Source: an uncultured Collinsella sp.
GTDB lineage: Bacteria; Actinomycetota; Coriobacteriia; Coriobacteriales; Coriobacteriaceae
Assembly: GCA_900542905.1 (NCBI GenBank)
Contig: UQPF01000003.1
Coordinates: forward strand, 62,001 to 126,000
Length of the DNA stretch: 64,000 nt
Direction: 5' to 3'
Part shown: in pieces, positions 1 to 8,772 of the stretch
Position numbering within the stretch: the stretch's first letter is position 1
Layout of the letters: each line of letters starts with the position of its first letter
Program-made: the position numbers and the translations under genes
The notes under the pieces: model-generated
What the model saw: only the letters and a program-made list of their open reading frames with translations
Database searches by the model: none
What the model was told of the DNA's origin: nothing

Positions 1-135
1 CACACGCTTGCGCGTCTTTTCCGTCACGTTTGGCATACCGTTGACCACGCGAGACACAGTCTGGCGGCTCACGCCAGCGAGCGCCGCAACCTCTGCCGCG
101 CTCGCCGAACGACCATTCCTTGTCTGCTGATCCAT
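1..135 (-). CDS. LacI-family transcriptional regulator, N-terminal part only
   Basis: The first 45 residues of a LacI-type repressor read leftward out of the window. They contain the canonical helix-turn-helix and hinge approach: AEVAALAGVSRQTVSRVVNG followed by VTEKTRKRV. The effector domain lies outside. The gene is divergent from the phospho-beta-galactosidase gene at 480, and the 340-bp gap between them holds three near-identical LacI-like operators, so it probably controls that operon and itself. Family call is secure; ligand is unknown. Confidence 0.85.
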   Translation of the reverse strand, partial: MDQQTRNGRSASAAEVAALAGVSRQTVSRVVNGMPNVTEKTRKRV

Positions 136-479
136 GCCTTCCACGCTAACCTGCTTCCCAACTATTCCCCGCGCCCATGGCGCATCGTACATACATTGAT
201 AACGTGCTCATGATACCCGAGCCATATACCACAACATGAAAACTTCTGTCAATCAAAACCGCTTACCGAACAAATACAACCGTTCGCGGCTGTTTGAAGT
301 TGTTTTGTTTCTATACATCCCAGCCGGATGTTAACGTGCTCATTGTCAAATGTTCACGTGCTCATTTTGGTTCTAATCATTTTAAGATAGTGTTTATCGG
401 GCTTTTTCACCGCTGAACGCTAACCAGGGAGCCTCCTGAGCGCAAACGCACAATATCGAACAGCGAGACGAGAGGGTGT
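136..479. promoter_or_regulatory. Divergent promoter region with three LacI-type operators
   Basis: This 344-bp gap contains three 14-bp sites: TGATAACGTGCTCA (197-210), TGTTAACGTGCTCA (329-342) and TGTTCACGTGCTCA (351-364). Each is an imperfect palindrome around a central ACGT, as expected of LacI-family operators. The last two start 22 bp apart, two helical turns. A different site, AACCGCTTACCGAACA at 257-272, matches one upstream of the second LacI gene (5206-5220). A ribosome-binding purine run (GAGACGAGAGGG) precedes the ATG at 480. Site identity is inferred from symmetry and repetition. Confidence 0.6.
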
Positions 480-1928
480 ATGCATATGTCTTTGCTAAAC
501 CGCGTACAGCAGCTGCCGAAGGGCTTTGTTTGGGGCGCCGCAACCGCCGCGTACCAAACGGAAGGTTCCACGAAGGTGGCAGGCAAGGGTAAGACCATGT
601 GGGACGATTACCTTGTCGCCCAGGGTCGCTTTTTGCCCGACCCGGCCAGTGATTTCTACAACCGCTACGAGGAGGATATCCGCCTTTCTGCCGAGCATGG
701 ACTCAACGCCATTCGTGTGTCCATCGCCTGGACCCGCATCTTCCCCAACGGCGACGATGCCGAACCCCTCGCCGAGGGCGTTAAGCACTACCACGAGCTG
801 TTCGCCTGCTGCAAAAAGTATGGCGTCGAGCCCTATGTGTCCCTGCATCACTTTGACTCCCCCGCCGCCCTGTTCAACCAGGGCGACTGGCTCAACCGCA
901 AGACCGTCGACGCCTATGTGCGCTATGCCGAGTTCTGCTTCCGCGAGTTCCGCGAGGTCAAGAATTGGTTCACCATCAACGAGCTCATCAGCCTCTCGCA
1001 CTCCCAATACATCCAAGGCAACTTCCCGCCCAACCATCACTTTGATGTGACGAGCGGCATCCAGAGCCAGCACAACGAGCTCGTTGCCCACGCCCGCGCC
1101 GTCAACCTGTATAAGGATCTTGACGAGACCGAGCACCTGGGCGGACGCATTGGCATGGTCAACGTCCTGACGCCGGCATATCCTGCCACCGACTCGCCCG
1201 CCGACCAGCACGCCGCCGACCTGTACAACGCCTTCTACACCGACTTCATCATGGACGGCGCCTTCCTGGGTCACTACTCCGCGCGCACCCTCTCACTCAT
1301 CAACGAGATTCTGCGTGCCAACAACGCCACACTTACGGTTGAGGACAGCGACATGGAGGAGCTCGCCAAGGCGGCGCCCCGCAACGATATGTTCGGCCTC
1401 AACTACTATCAGTCGGCGTTTATCGCCGCCTACGATGGCGAGTCAACCAACAGCTTTAACGGCACCGGAGACAAGGGCACCTCGTGCTTTAAGTTTAAGG
1501 GCGTCGGGCAGCAGGTCGATATGCCGGGTATCCCCACCACCGACTGGGATTGGCTCATCTACCCGCAAGGCCTCTACGACACGCTCAAGCACATCAGCGC
1601 CACCTATCCCAACCTCCCCGTCATCTATATCACCGAAAACGGCCTGGGCCACAAGGACCCCGAGCCCGACGCAAACGGCATCGTCGCCGATCCCGAGCGC
1701 ATCGACTTTGTCGACCAGCACATGGAGAAGGTGCTCCAGGCGCGAGCCGAGGGCGTCGACGTCCAGGGCTACTTTATCTGGAGCCTGCAGGACCAGTTCT
1801 CGTGGGCCAATGGCTATAACAAGCGCTACGGCCTGTTCTACATCGACTTCGACACGCAAAAACGCTACATCAAGCAGTCGGCACTCTGGTACAAGGATCT
1901 CGCCGACACTATGGCGGACGCGCAGTAG
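480..1928 (+). CDS. lacG: 6-phospho-beta-galactosidase (GH1), first copy
   Basis: A cytoplasmic glycoside hydrolase of family 1 that would split lactose-6-phosphate (or a related phospho-beta-galactoside) delivered by the PTS into galactose-6-phosphate and glucose. At 482 residues it is near full family length. Visible signatures are the N-terminal FVWGAATAAYQTEG, the acid/base in FTINE (E168), the nucleophile in YITENG (E386), and the phosphate-binding set S441, K448 and Y450 in SWANGYNKRYG, which marks phospho-glycosidases. The acid/base motif reads TINEL where TFNE is usual. An alternative ATG lies two codons in. The EIICB gene follows at 2105. Phospho-beta-glucosidase activity cannot be excluded. 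Confidence 0.85.
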   Translation: MHMSLLNRVQQLPKGFVWGAATAAYQTEGSTKVAGKGKTMWDDYLVAQGRFLPDPASDFYNRYEEDIRLSAEHGLNAIRVSIAWTRIFPNGDDAEPLAEGVKHYHELFACCKKYGVEPYVSLHHFDSPAALFNQGDWLNRKTVDAYVRYAEFCFREFREVKNWFTINELISLSHSQYIQGNFPPNHHFDVTSGIQSQHNELVAHARAVNLYKDLDETEHLGGRIGMVNVLTPAYPATDSPADQHAADLYNAFYTDFIMDGAFLGHYSARTLSLINEILRANNATLTVEDSDMEELAKAAPRNDMFGLNYYQSAFIAAYDGESTNSFNGTGDKGTSCFKFKGVGQQVDMPGIPTTDWDWLIYPQGLYDTLKHISATYPNLPVIYITENGLGHKDPEPDANGIVADPERIDFVDQHMEKVLQARAEGVDVQGYFIWSLQDQFSWANGYNKRYGLFYIDFDTQKRYIKQSALWYKDLADTMADAQ

Positions 1929-1949
1929 CGCATCGCCTCGCTTTCCCCC

Positions 1950-1996
1950 GAGAAGGGAGCGGCCCTATGCGATACAAACCCAGCCGCTCCCCTCTC
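1950..1996. terminator. Stem-loop between lacG1 and lacE1
   Basis: A 13-bp stem with one mismatch (1950-1962 with 1984-1996) follows the first phospho-galactosidase gene. It lacks a following T run, so it may be an attenuating or RNA-stabilising hairpin, not a full terminator. Confidence 0.4.
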
Positions 1997-2104
1997 TCCC
2001 CCTGGGACCGGCCCCGCCTGCACCCGGGCTTTTAGCAAGCGGGAGACCATATAGGTTTTCAACGTCCATGCCATTAAGATTTCATGCAAAGAGGAGCGTG
2101 AACT

Positions 2105-3865
2105 ATGGAATCGATCGTTAAGTTCTTGGAGAAAGGTCAGCCGTACTTCGACAAGGTCTCTAAGAACATCTACCTTCAGGCCATTAAAGACGGCTTTTTG
2201 GCAGCAATGCCCATTATCCTGTCTTCTTCTGTCTTCCTGCTTATTTCGACCCTGCCGGGCGTTGTCGCCACGGTCGGCGGCTTTACGCTGCCCGACTGGT
2301 GGAACGTCGACGTCGTGAACTTCTGCAACAAGGTTTACAACTTCACGATGGGCGTCGTGGGCATCATGGTCGCCGGCACCACCGCAAGCGCGCTGACCGG
2401 CTCCAAGAACCGCCGCATGCCTGCCGGCAAGGCCATCAACGCCACGAGCACCATGGTCGCCGCCATGTGCGCTATGCTCATCTTGGCCGTTACCCAGACG
2501 AGTGCCAAGATCGACGGCGCCGATGTCTCGGTGTTCTTTACCGACAACATGGGCACCAAGGGCCTGCTGAGCTCCTTTGTCGCCGCATTTGCCACGGTCA
2601 ACATCTATGCCTTCTGCATTAAGCGAGACATCACCATCAAGCTGCCCAAAGAAGTCCCCGGCGCCATCGCCCAGAACTTCCGCGACATCTTCGCCTTCAG
2701 CTTCTCCATCCTGTTTGTCGCCGTCATCGACGTTATCTGCCGCACCTGCTTGGCCGTCCCGTTTGCCAACGTCATCTCCACGCTGGTGAGCCCGCTGTTC
2801 GCCGCTGCCGATTCCTACGCCGGCCTCGCCCTCATCTGGTTCATGATCCCGCTGTTCTGGTTCATGGGCATCCACGGCCCCTCGGTCGTTAAGCCTGCCC
2901 TCAACGCCGCGCTGTTTGGCAACATCACCACCAACCTCGCCACACTGCAGGCCGGCGGTCACCCCGCCCTCGCCCTGACCGAAAACTTCGGTAACTACAT
3001 CGGCGAACTCGGCGGCACCGGCGCCACGTTCATTGTCCCGATCATCTTCCTGCTCTTTATGCGCTCCAAGCAGCTCAAGGCCGTCGGCAAAGCCTCTGTC
3101 GTGCCCGTGATGTTCGCCGTCAACGAGCCGCTGCTGTTCGCCGCGCCCATCATCCTCAACCCGTACTTCCTGATCCCGTTCCTGTTTGCCCCCGTGGCCA
3201 ACGTCCTCATTGGTAAGTTCTTCATCGACTTTTTGGGCATGAACGGCTTTATCTATGCCATGCCGTGGGCACTCCCCGGACCGATCGGCACCTTCATCGA
3301 CACCAACTTCCAGCCGATCTCTCTGGTCCTGGTTGTCGTCCTGCTGGTCGTTGACTTCTTGATCTACTACCCGTTCTGCAAGGCCTACGACAACGTCCTG
3401 TGCAAGCAGGAGGCCGAGACCCTGGCCGAAGAAGAGGCCGAGGAGACCAAGGCCGTCAAGACCGCTGCCGCCCCCGCCGTTGAGGCTCCTGTTGTCGAGA
3501 CCGCTTCTGCCACTGAGGCCTCCGCAGCTCCGTCCGCCCTTAAGGGCAAGGATCTGAGGGTTCTGGTTCTGTGCGCTGGCGCCGGCACCTCTGCACTGCT
3601 CGCCAACGCGCTTAAGGAAGGCGCCGACGAGCTGGGCATCGACATTACCGCCAACGCCGGTGCCTACGGCAGCCACTACGCCATCATGGACCAGTACAAC
3701 GTCATCGTCCTGGCTCCGCAGGTTCGCACCTATTACAACGAGATGAAGGCCGACACCGACCGCCTGGGCATCACGCTGCTGTCGCCCAAGGGCAAACAGT
3801 ACATCGACCTCACTAAGGATCCCAAGGGTGCCGTCGCCTGGATCGAGGAAAACCTCGAGGCATAA
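2105..3865 (+). CDS. lacE: Lactose-type PTS permease, EIICB fusion, first copy
   Basis: A membrane permease that imports and phosphorylates a beta-galactoside. The 586 residues divide into a membrane EIIC domain (about 1-430, opening with SKNIYLQAIKDGF and including FGGTGAT-like and NEPLLFAAP motifs), an Ala/Glu/Pro-rich linker (about 430-478) and a C-terminal EIIB domain with the phosphocysteine in VLVLCAGAGTS (C490). This order matches staphylococcal LacE. RBS AGAGGAG precedes the ATG. The required EIIA (LacF) is not encoded beside it. It pairs with the phospho-galactosidase upstream and is closely similar to the copy at 5409. Confidence 0.9.
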   Translation: MESIVKFLEKGQPYFDKVSKNIYLQAIKDGFLAAMPIILSSSVFLLISTLPGVVATVGGFTLPDWWNVDVVNFCNKVYNFTMGVVGIMVAGTTASALTGSKNRRMPAGKAINATSTMVAAMCAMLILAVTQTSAKIDGADVSVFFTDNMGTKGLLSSFVAAFATVNIYAFCIKRDITIKLPKEVPGAIAQNFRDIFAFSFSILFVAVIDVICRTCLAVPFANVISTLVSPLFAAADSYAGLALIWFMIPLFWFMGIHGPSVVKPALNAALFGNITTNLATLQAGGHPALALTENFGNYIGELGGTGATFIVPIIFLLFMRSKQLKAVGKASVVPVMFAVNEPLLFAAPIILNPYFLIPFLFAPVANVLIGKFFIDFLGMNGFIYAMPWALPGPIGTFIDTNFQPISLVLVVVLLVVDFLIYYPFCKAYDNVLCKQEAETLAEEEAEETKAVKTAAAPAVEAPVVETASATEASAAPSALKGKDLRVLVLCAGAGTSALLANALKEGADELGIDITANAGAYGSHYAIMDQYNVIVLAPQVRTYYNEMKADTDRLGITLLSPKGKQYIDLTKDPKGAVAWIEENLEA

Positions 3866-3897
3866 GACGCTGACACCACCTGCCGCTTGCAGACAAT

Positions 3898-3938
3898 AAA
3901 TGGCCCGTGCATCGATGTGTGATGCGCGGGCCATTTTG
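3898..3938 (+). terminator. Terminator after lacE1
   Basis: A GC-rich stem of about 16 bp (AAATGGCCCG with CGGGCCATTT at its base) followed by TTGTTT, 33 bases after the lacE stop. Confidence 0.85.
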
Positions 3939-3960
3939 TTTAGACCGCACCCGTCCTCCT

Positions 3961-4100
3961 GTTCATCTCAATCTGTAACATCTAGCCGAGTTTTTCGGTC
4001 CTAGCTGTTACAGATCGAGATGAACGCACAGGCCAAGCCGAAAATCTCAATCTGTAACATGTAGACCACTTTTGACCGTCTAGTTGTTACAGATCGAGAC
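3961..4100. repeat. Two palindromic intergenic repeat units
   Basis: Two hairpin units, 3961-4025 and 4045-4100. Each has an arm like CTCAATCTGTAACA, about 25 bases of variable loop, then TGTTACAGATCGAG. In unit one the arms are 20 bp (3961-3980 with 4006-4025) with one mismatch. Three more units lie at 8773-8993. They occupy the gap between convergent genes. Confidence 0.85.
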
Positions 4101-4122
4101 AAACGGAATAGGCCGAGCACGT

Positions 4123-5124
4123 CTACGCCCGCAAGTCCTTTACGCTGGAACGCTCGACCAACACGCCCGAGACGAGCGTACGGCTTCTGGAGCTCGGAGC
4201 TTCCAGACCCGCGACGACCTCGTTGAGCGCACGGACGCCCAGCTCGCGGTGGCGAAACTTCACCGACGTCAGAATCGAGTTGGGAATCGTCTTATAGAGC
4301 TCATCGTCGAAGCCGATCACGGACACATCATTGGGCACACTGAGCCCTTTGTCACGTAGAGCCATCATCACGCCGTTTGCCATGCAGTCGTTAGCAGCGA
4401 GGACCGCCGTGCAATCGGGCTTATCGGCAAGCACAAGGCCCGCGGCATAGCCACTATCCGCATTCCAATCGCCTTGCAGAGGCTCGGGCGGCTCAATGCC
4501 ACGCGCCTCGAGTGCCGCACGCCAACCTTTCATACGGCACTGGCTCGACAACGACTCTTTCTTACCAGAGACGAAGTACACGTTTTTATGCCCGTGGTTC
4601 AAGAAGTACTCGCACGCCATGCGCGCGCCGCCCTCTTGGTCGTCACTGACGGTGGAGCAGGTAGGATGTTCCATCGGTGTGATAATCACCGTCTTGAGGT
4701 CTTTCGGTGCCTCAAAAGTATCAAAGTCATCGACCATCTGACGCAGGTTGAAGATCATGCCATCAACAGGCAGCTGCGACATCCTACGCGCCGCTTCGGC
4801 AAGGGTCATCTTCTCCCCCGCCCGCTTTTTGATCATCGTGAGCGCAAAGCCGCGTTCTTCGGCGGCATCTGCGATACCGTCAATCATGTCCACGGCACCG
4901 CCCGACAAGTGGAACAGCACCACGCCAATGCACCCGTAACGGCCCAACTTGAGCGAACGCGCGGCAAAGTTGGTTCGAAACCCGAGCGCCTCCATTGCGG
5001 AATGAACCTTATCGCGTGTCGACTCTCGCACGCTATCGGGCTCGTTGATCACACGCGAAACCGTCTTGAGAGAAACACCCGCAGCAATCGCCACATCGTT
5101 CATTGAGACATTTTTCTTGTCCAT
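4123..5124 (-). CDS. LacI-family repressor of the second lac operon
   Basis: A 333-residue LacI/GalR regulator. The helix-turn-helix is MNDVAIAAGVSLKTVSRVIN at the N-terminus, followed by a periplasmic-binding-like effector domain (GRYGCIGVVLFHLSG, later VSVIGFDDELYKTIPNSILTSV). The open frame extends 26 codons further upstream, but the ATG at 5124 places the DNA-binding domain at the very N-terminus, as is usual, and a GGAG sits 14 bases before it. It is divergent from the EIICB at 5409; a 24-bp perfect palindrome lies between them. The likely inducer is a phosphorylated galactoside, by context only. Confidence 0.88.
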   Translation of the reverse strand: MDKKNVSMNDVAIAAGVSLKTVSRVINEPDSVRESTRDKVHSAMEALGFRTNFAARSLKLGRYGCIGVVLFHLSGGAVDMIDGIADAAEERGFALTMIKKRAGEKMTLAEAARRMSQLPVDGMIFNLRQMVDDFDTFEAPKDLKTVIITPMEHPTCSTVSDDQEGGARMACEYFLNHGHKNVYFVSGKKESLSSQCRMKGWRAALEARGIEPPEPLQGDWNADSGYAAGLVLADKPDCTAVLAANDCMANGVMMALRDKGLSVPNDVSVIGFDDELYKTIPNSILTSVKFRHRELGVRALNEVVAGLEAPSSRSRTLVSGVLVERSSVKDLRA

Positions 5125-5205
5125 CGTTGCCACTACTTCTCCAGTCGGTTTTGCATCGCTTGCTTTTTGCGTTCTAGCATACACTACCTGCCCGACTGAC
5201 AAATC

Positions 5206-5240
5206 AACCGTTTACCGGACAATATCGACCGCTCACCCGT
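5206..5240. promoter_or_regulatory. Operator-like motif ACCGTTTACCGG and a related half
   Basis: AACCGTTTACCGGAC (5206-5220) and GACCGCTCACCCG (5227-5239) align with the pair at 257-292 over about 40 bp with the same spacing. The 12-mer ACCGTTTACCGG recurs exactly at 38396-38407. Probably the binding site of one regulator acting on several sugar operons; the regulator is unknown. Confidence 0.45.
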
Positions 5241-5283
5241 ATATCCTTGTTGCTCTTCCAAAAATGTCTTACGTTGTCATTAA

Positions 5284-5307
5284 CGAAATGACAACGTTGT
5301 CATTTCG
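5284..5307. promoter_or_regulatory. 24-bp perfect palindrome, likely LacI operator
   Basis: A perfect palindrome whose core is AATGACAACGTTGTCATT, centred on CG as LacI-family operators are. It lies 102 bp before lacE2 and 160 bp from the divergent LacI gene. A further half, ACGTTGTCATT, sits just upstream (5271-5281). Probable operator for the adjacent repressor. Confidence 0.7.
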
Positions 5308-5408
5308 CAATGCCTTCCTTAAGCAGGAAGGTTTCCGGGCAGTCCTGACCATCCATCGACGACCAGTTCCATCCACATGCATCGCGCATCAAGTAGCAAA
5401 GGAGCTCT

Positions 5409-7187
5409 ATGGACGCCATCGTAAAGATGCTCGAAAAGCATCAACCGTTCTTCGAGAAGATCTCGAGAAACATCTACCTCCAGGCCATCAAAGACGGATT
5501 CCTTGGGTGCATGCCCATCGTCCTTACCTCTTCGATCTTTCTGCTGATCGCCACCCTTCCCGGCGTAGTTGGAATCACGTTGCCCCAGCCGCTCATCGAC
5601 TGGTGCAACAAGCTGTACAACTTCACCATGGGCGTCATGGGCATCATGGTTGCCGGCACCACCGCCAAGAACTTTACGGCTTCCATGAACCGTCGCATGC
5701 CCGCCGGCAAGGTGCTCAACGACGGCTCCACCATGGTTGCCGCCCAGTGCAGCATGCTGCTGCTCGCTGTTACGCAGTTCACCACCAAGTTCAACGGCTC
5801 CGAGCTTTCTGTCTTCGATTGCACCAGCATGGGTACGCGCGGTCTGTTCTCGGCCTATATCGCCGCGTTCATTACCGTGTGGGTCTATAAGTTCTGCGTC
5901 TCGCGCGATCTGACCATTAAGCTGCCCAAGGAGGTTCCGGGCGCCATCGCACAGAACTTCCGCGACATCATCCCCTTCGGTGGCGCTGTCATCATTTGCG
6001 GCATCATCGATGTGGTTGTGCGCAACCTCATGGGCGTTCCGTTCTCCGAGCTGCTTATCAAACTGCTCTCCCCGCTCTTCACTGCGGCAGAGACCTACCC
6101 CGGACTCATCCTTATTCAGGCAGCCACCGCGTTCTTCTGGTTCATCGGTGTCCACGGCCCTTCGATTGTCCAGCCGGGCATCGACCCCATCCGTCTTGCC
6201 AACCAGGCCGAGAACCTGCAGGTTCTGCTGGCCGGTGGCCACCCCGCCCACTCCCTCACCTTTAACATGTCGCTCGTGGGTGAGTTCGGCGGCACCGGCG
6301 CCACGTTCATCGTTCCGCTTCTGCTGATTCTCTTTATGAAGTCCAAGCAGCTCAAAGCCGTCGGTAAGGCCTCGATTGTTCCTGTTGCCTTCGCCGTCAA
6401 CGAACCGCTGCTCTTTGGCGCGCCCATGATCCTCAACCCCTACATGCTCATCCCCTTTGTTGCCGCCGGCTGCGTCAACGTAAGTGTTGCCAAGTTCTTT
6501 ATCGACAACGTGGGCATGAACGGCTTCTCCTTCGTGGTGCCTTGGGCTACCCCTGCCCCCATCGGCATCTTCATCACCACGAACTTCCAGCTTATCGCCC
6601 TGGTATTTGTCGCGATCATCATCTTGCTGGACGCCATCATCTACCTGCCGTTCTTGAAGGCATACGATAAGCTGCTCTGCGACCAGGAAGCCGAGCGCGC
6701 CGCCGAGCTGGGTCTCGAGTCCGATGGTGCTGCCACCATCGCCGCCAGCACCTCTGCGCCCGCTGTCGAGCAGGCCACCGCTGCCGTCGAGCCGACCGCC
6801 GCTGCCGCTGACAGCAAGCCTGTCGCCGATCAGCCCGAGCCCGCTGCCGATGCATCCGCTAAGAAGGATGTCGACGGTCTGAAGGTCCTCGTCCTGTGCG
6901 CCGGCGCCGGCACCTCTGCCATGCTTGCCAACGCCATCAAGGAAGGTGCCGCGCAGACCGGAGAGAACATCGCTTCCTCCGCAGGCGCCTATGGCCAGCA
7001 CACTGCCATCATGGATCAGTACGACGTTATCGTGCTTGCCCCGCAGGTCCGTAGCTACTACAACGACATGAAGGCCGACACCGATCGCCTGGGCATTAAG
7101 CTGCTCGCCCCGCGCGGTAAGGAATATATCGACCTTACTCGCGACCCCGCTGGCGCCATCAAGTGGCTCCGCGAGAACCTCGACTAG
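5409..7187 (+). CDS. lacE: Lactose-type PTS permease, EIICB fusion, second copy
   Basis: A 592-residue paralogue of the permease at 2105 with the same order: EIIC membrane domain (about 1-430, SRNIYLQAIKDGFLG, FGGTGATFIVP, NEPLLFGAP), a longer Ala/Pro/Glu linker (about 435-488) and EIIB with phosphocysteine C497 in VLVLCAGAGTS. RBS AAAGGAG precedes the ATG. No EIIA is present in the operon. Divergence is concentrated in the linker and the middle of EIIC, suggesting that the two copies may differ in substrate. Confidence 0.9.
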   Translation: MDAIVKMLEKHQPFFEKISRNIYLQAIKDGFLGCMPIVLTSSIFLLIATLPGVVGITLPQPLIDWCNKLYNFTMGVMGIMVAGTTAKNFTASMNRRMPAGKVLNDGSTMVAAQCSMLLLAVTQFTTKFNGSELSVFDCTSMGTRGLFSAYIAAFITVWVYKFCVSRDLTIKLPKEVPGAIAQNFRDIIPFGGAVIICGIIDVVVRNLMGVPFSELLIKLLSPLFTAAETYPGLILIQAATAFFWFIGVHGPSIVQPGIDPIRLANQAENLQVLLAGGHPAHSLTFNMSLVGEFGGTGATFIVPLLLILFMKSKQLKAVGKASIVPVAFAVNEPLLFGAPMILNPYMLIPFVAAGCVNVSVAKFFIDNVGMNGFSFVVPWATPAPIGIFITTNFQLIALVFVAIIILLDAIIYLPFLKAYDKLLCDQEAERAAELGLESDGAATIAASTSAPAVEQATAAVEPTAAAADSKPVADQPEPAADASAKKDVDGLKVLVLCAGAGTSAMLANAIKEGAAQTGENIASSAGAYGQHTAIMDQYDVIVLAPQVRSYYNDMKADTDRLGIKLLAPRGKEYIDLTRDPAGAIKWLRENLD

Positions 7188-7263
7188 GTTCCTCCCTCTG
7201 TTGGTGCCCGGATCCCCAGTTCGGGCACCTCTCCCTATTCGAATCCCACAGAAAGGATGACTC

Positions 7264-8685
7264 ATGACCAACCCCATGCAGTTCCCCGACGGCTTTGTGT
7301 TTGGCGGCGCCACCGCCGCTTACCAGGTTGAGGGCGAGACCCGCACGCACGGCAAGGGCAAAGTGCCCTGGGACGATTTCCTGGCAGCTCAGGGTCGCTT
7401 CTCCCCCGATCCCGCAAGCGATTTCTACAACAAGTACCCGGTCGATATCGACCTGTGCCAGCGCTTCGGCATCAACGGTATCCGCGTCTCCATCGCTTGG
7501 AGCCGCATCTTCCCCAACGGCACTGGCGAGATCAACCACGAGGGTGTCGCCTTCTATCATGAGCTTTTCGCCACCTGCAACAAAGCCGGCGTTATCCCCT
7601 ATGTCACGCTCGATCACTTTGATACGCCCGAGGCCTTTTACCAGGACGGCGGCGAGGGCTTCCTGACGCGCACGACGATCGACGCCTTTGTCGAGTACGC
7701 CAAGTTCTGCTTTGCCGAGTTCACCGAGGTCAAGCACTGGTTCACGTTTAACGAGATTCCCGCAACCGCCGAGGGCAGCTTTATCGTCGGCAACTGGCCG
7801 CACGGCGAGAAGTATCGCCTGGACAAGGCCTTCCAGCTCATGCACAACATGATGGTGGCCCACGCCAAGGCCGTCGTCGCCTTCCATGAGGGCGGCTTTG
7901 AGGGTGAGGTCGGCATTGTCCAGAACCTGGAGCCCAAGTATCCCCTCGATCCCAACAACGCCGCCGACTGCGAGGCAGCTCGCATGGCCGACGTCATCAA
8001 CAACCGCTGGGTACTCGACGCCACCTTCCGCGGCCACTATGCAGCCGACACCATGGAGGCTGCGACCAAGCTGGCCCATATCGCCGGCGGCGAGCTCGAC
8101 GTCCGCGACGAGGACATCGCCGCGCTGACCGCCGCGCTCCCCTACAACGATTGCCTGGGCGTCAACACCTACAAGTGCCAGTTCCTGCGTGCCGCCGAGG
8201 GCGAAAACGACATCAACCACAATGGCACCGGCGACAAGGGCTCCTCGCGCTGGTTCCTCAAGGGCGTGGGCGAGTCATGCGTGCGCGAAGGCGTACCCAC
8301 CACCGATTGGGACTGGATTATCTATCCCGAGGGTCTCTACGACCTGCTGCTCCGCATTAAGAACGATTACCCCAACTACAAGAAGATCTACATCACCGAG
8401 AACGGCATGGGCTATAAGGACGACTTTGAGGACGGCTTTATCGACGACGCCCCTCGCATCGACTACATGCGTCAGCATCTCGCATGGATTCTCAAGGCAA
8501 TCGACGGCGGCGTGAACGTCGACGGTTACTTCGTGTGGTCGCTGCAGGACCAGTTCTCCTGGACCAACGGCTATAACAAGCGCTATGGCCTGTTCTACAT
8601 CGACTTTGAGACCCAGAAGCGCTATCCCAAGGCGAGCGCGTACTGGTACAAGAACGTCTCGGAGACCGGCCTGCTTATGGCCTAA
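7264..8685 (+). CDS. lacG: 6-phospho-beta-galactosidase (GH1), second copy
   Basis: A 473-residue GH1 phospho-glycosidase, closer to canonical LacG than the first copy. It has FVFGGATAAYQVEG at the N-terminus, acid/base E164 in FTFNEI, nucleophile E379 in YITENG, and the phosphate-binding S432, K439 and Y441 in SWTNGYNKRYG. RBS AAAGGATG precedes the ATG. It follows lacE2 by 76 bp, so permease and hydrolase form a two-gene operon under the LacI gene at 4123. It would release galactose-6-phosphate for the tagatose route served by LacC at 28787. Confidence 0.9.
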   Translation: MTNPMQFPDGFVFGGATAAYQVEGETRTHGKGKVPWDDFLAAQGRFSPDPASDFYNKYPVDIDLCQRFGINGIRVSIAWSRIFPNGTGEINHEGVAFYHELFATCNKAGVIPYVTLDHFDTPEAFYQDGGEGFLTRTTIDAFVEYAKFCFAEFTEVKHWFTFNEIPATAEGSFIVGNWPHGEKYRLDKAFQLMHNMMVAHAKAVVAFHEGGFEGEVGIVQNLEPKYPLDPNNAADCEAARMADVINNRWVLDATFRGHYAADTMEAATKLAHIAGGELDVRDEDIAALTAALPYNDCLGVNTYKCQFLRAAEGENDINHNGTGDKGSSRWFLKGVGESCVREGVPTTDWDWIIYPEGLYDLLLRIKNDYPNYKKIYITENGMGYKDDFEDGFIDDAPRIDYMRQHLAWILKAIDGGVNVDGYFVWSLQDQFSWTNGYNKRYGLFYIDFETQKRYPKASAYWYKNVSETGLLMA

Positions 8686-8707
8686 CTTTTGCCGCATACC
8701 CCCTGTC

Positions 8708-8752
8708 GGCCGCATGCGAATCCCTCCACGGGTTCGCATGCGGCCTATTTTT
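8708..8752 (+). terminator. Terminator after lacG2
   Basis: A stem of about 16 bp (GGCCGCATGCGAA with TTCGCATGCGGCC) followed by a run of seven T residues. Confidence 0.9.
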
Positions 8753-8772
8753 TTGCTCGGCCCGTGCAGGCC

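Noticed and set aside
1865..3934. A 689-codon frame opposite lacE1, and similar long frames opposite lacE2 (5319-7313) and topA (55061-58489)
   Set aside because: They mirror strongly coding genes in a high-GC genome, consist of low-complexity Gly/Asp/Arg sequence and have no family motif.
3961..4100. Repeats at 3961-4100 and 8773-8993 as a CRISPR array
   Set aside because: Units are palindromes with variable loops and irregular gaps, in two places, with no cas genes.
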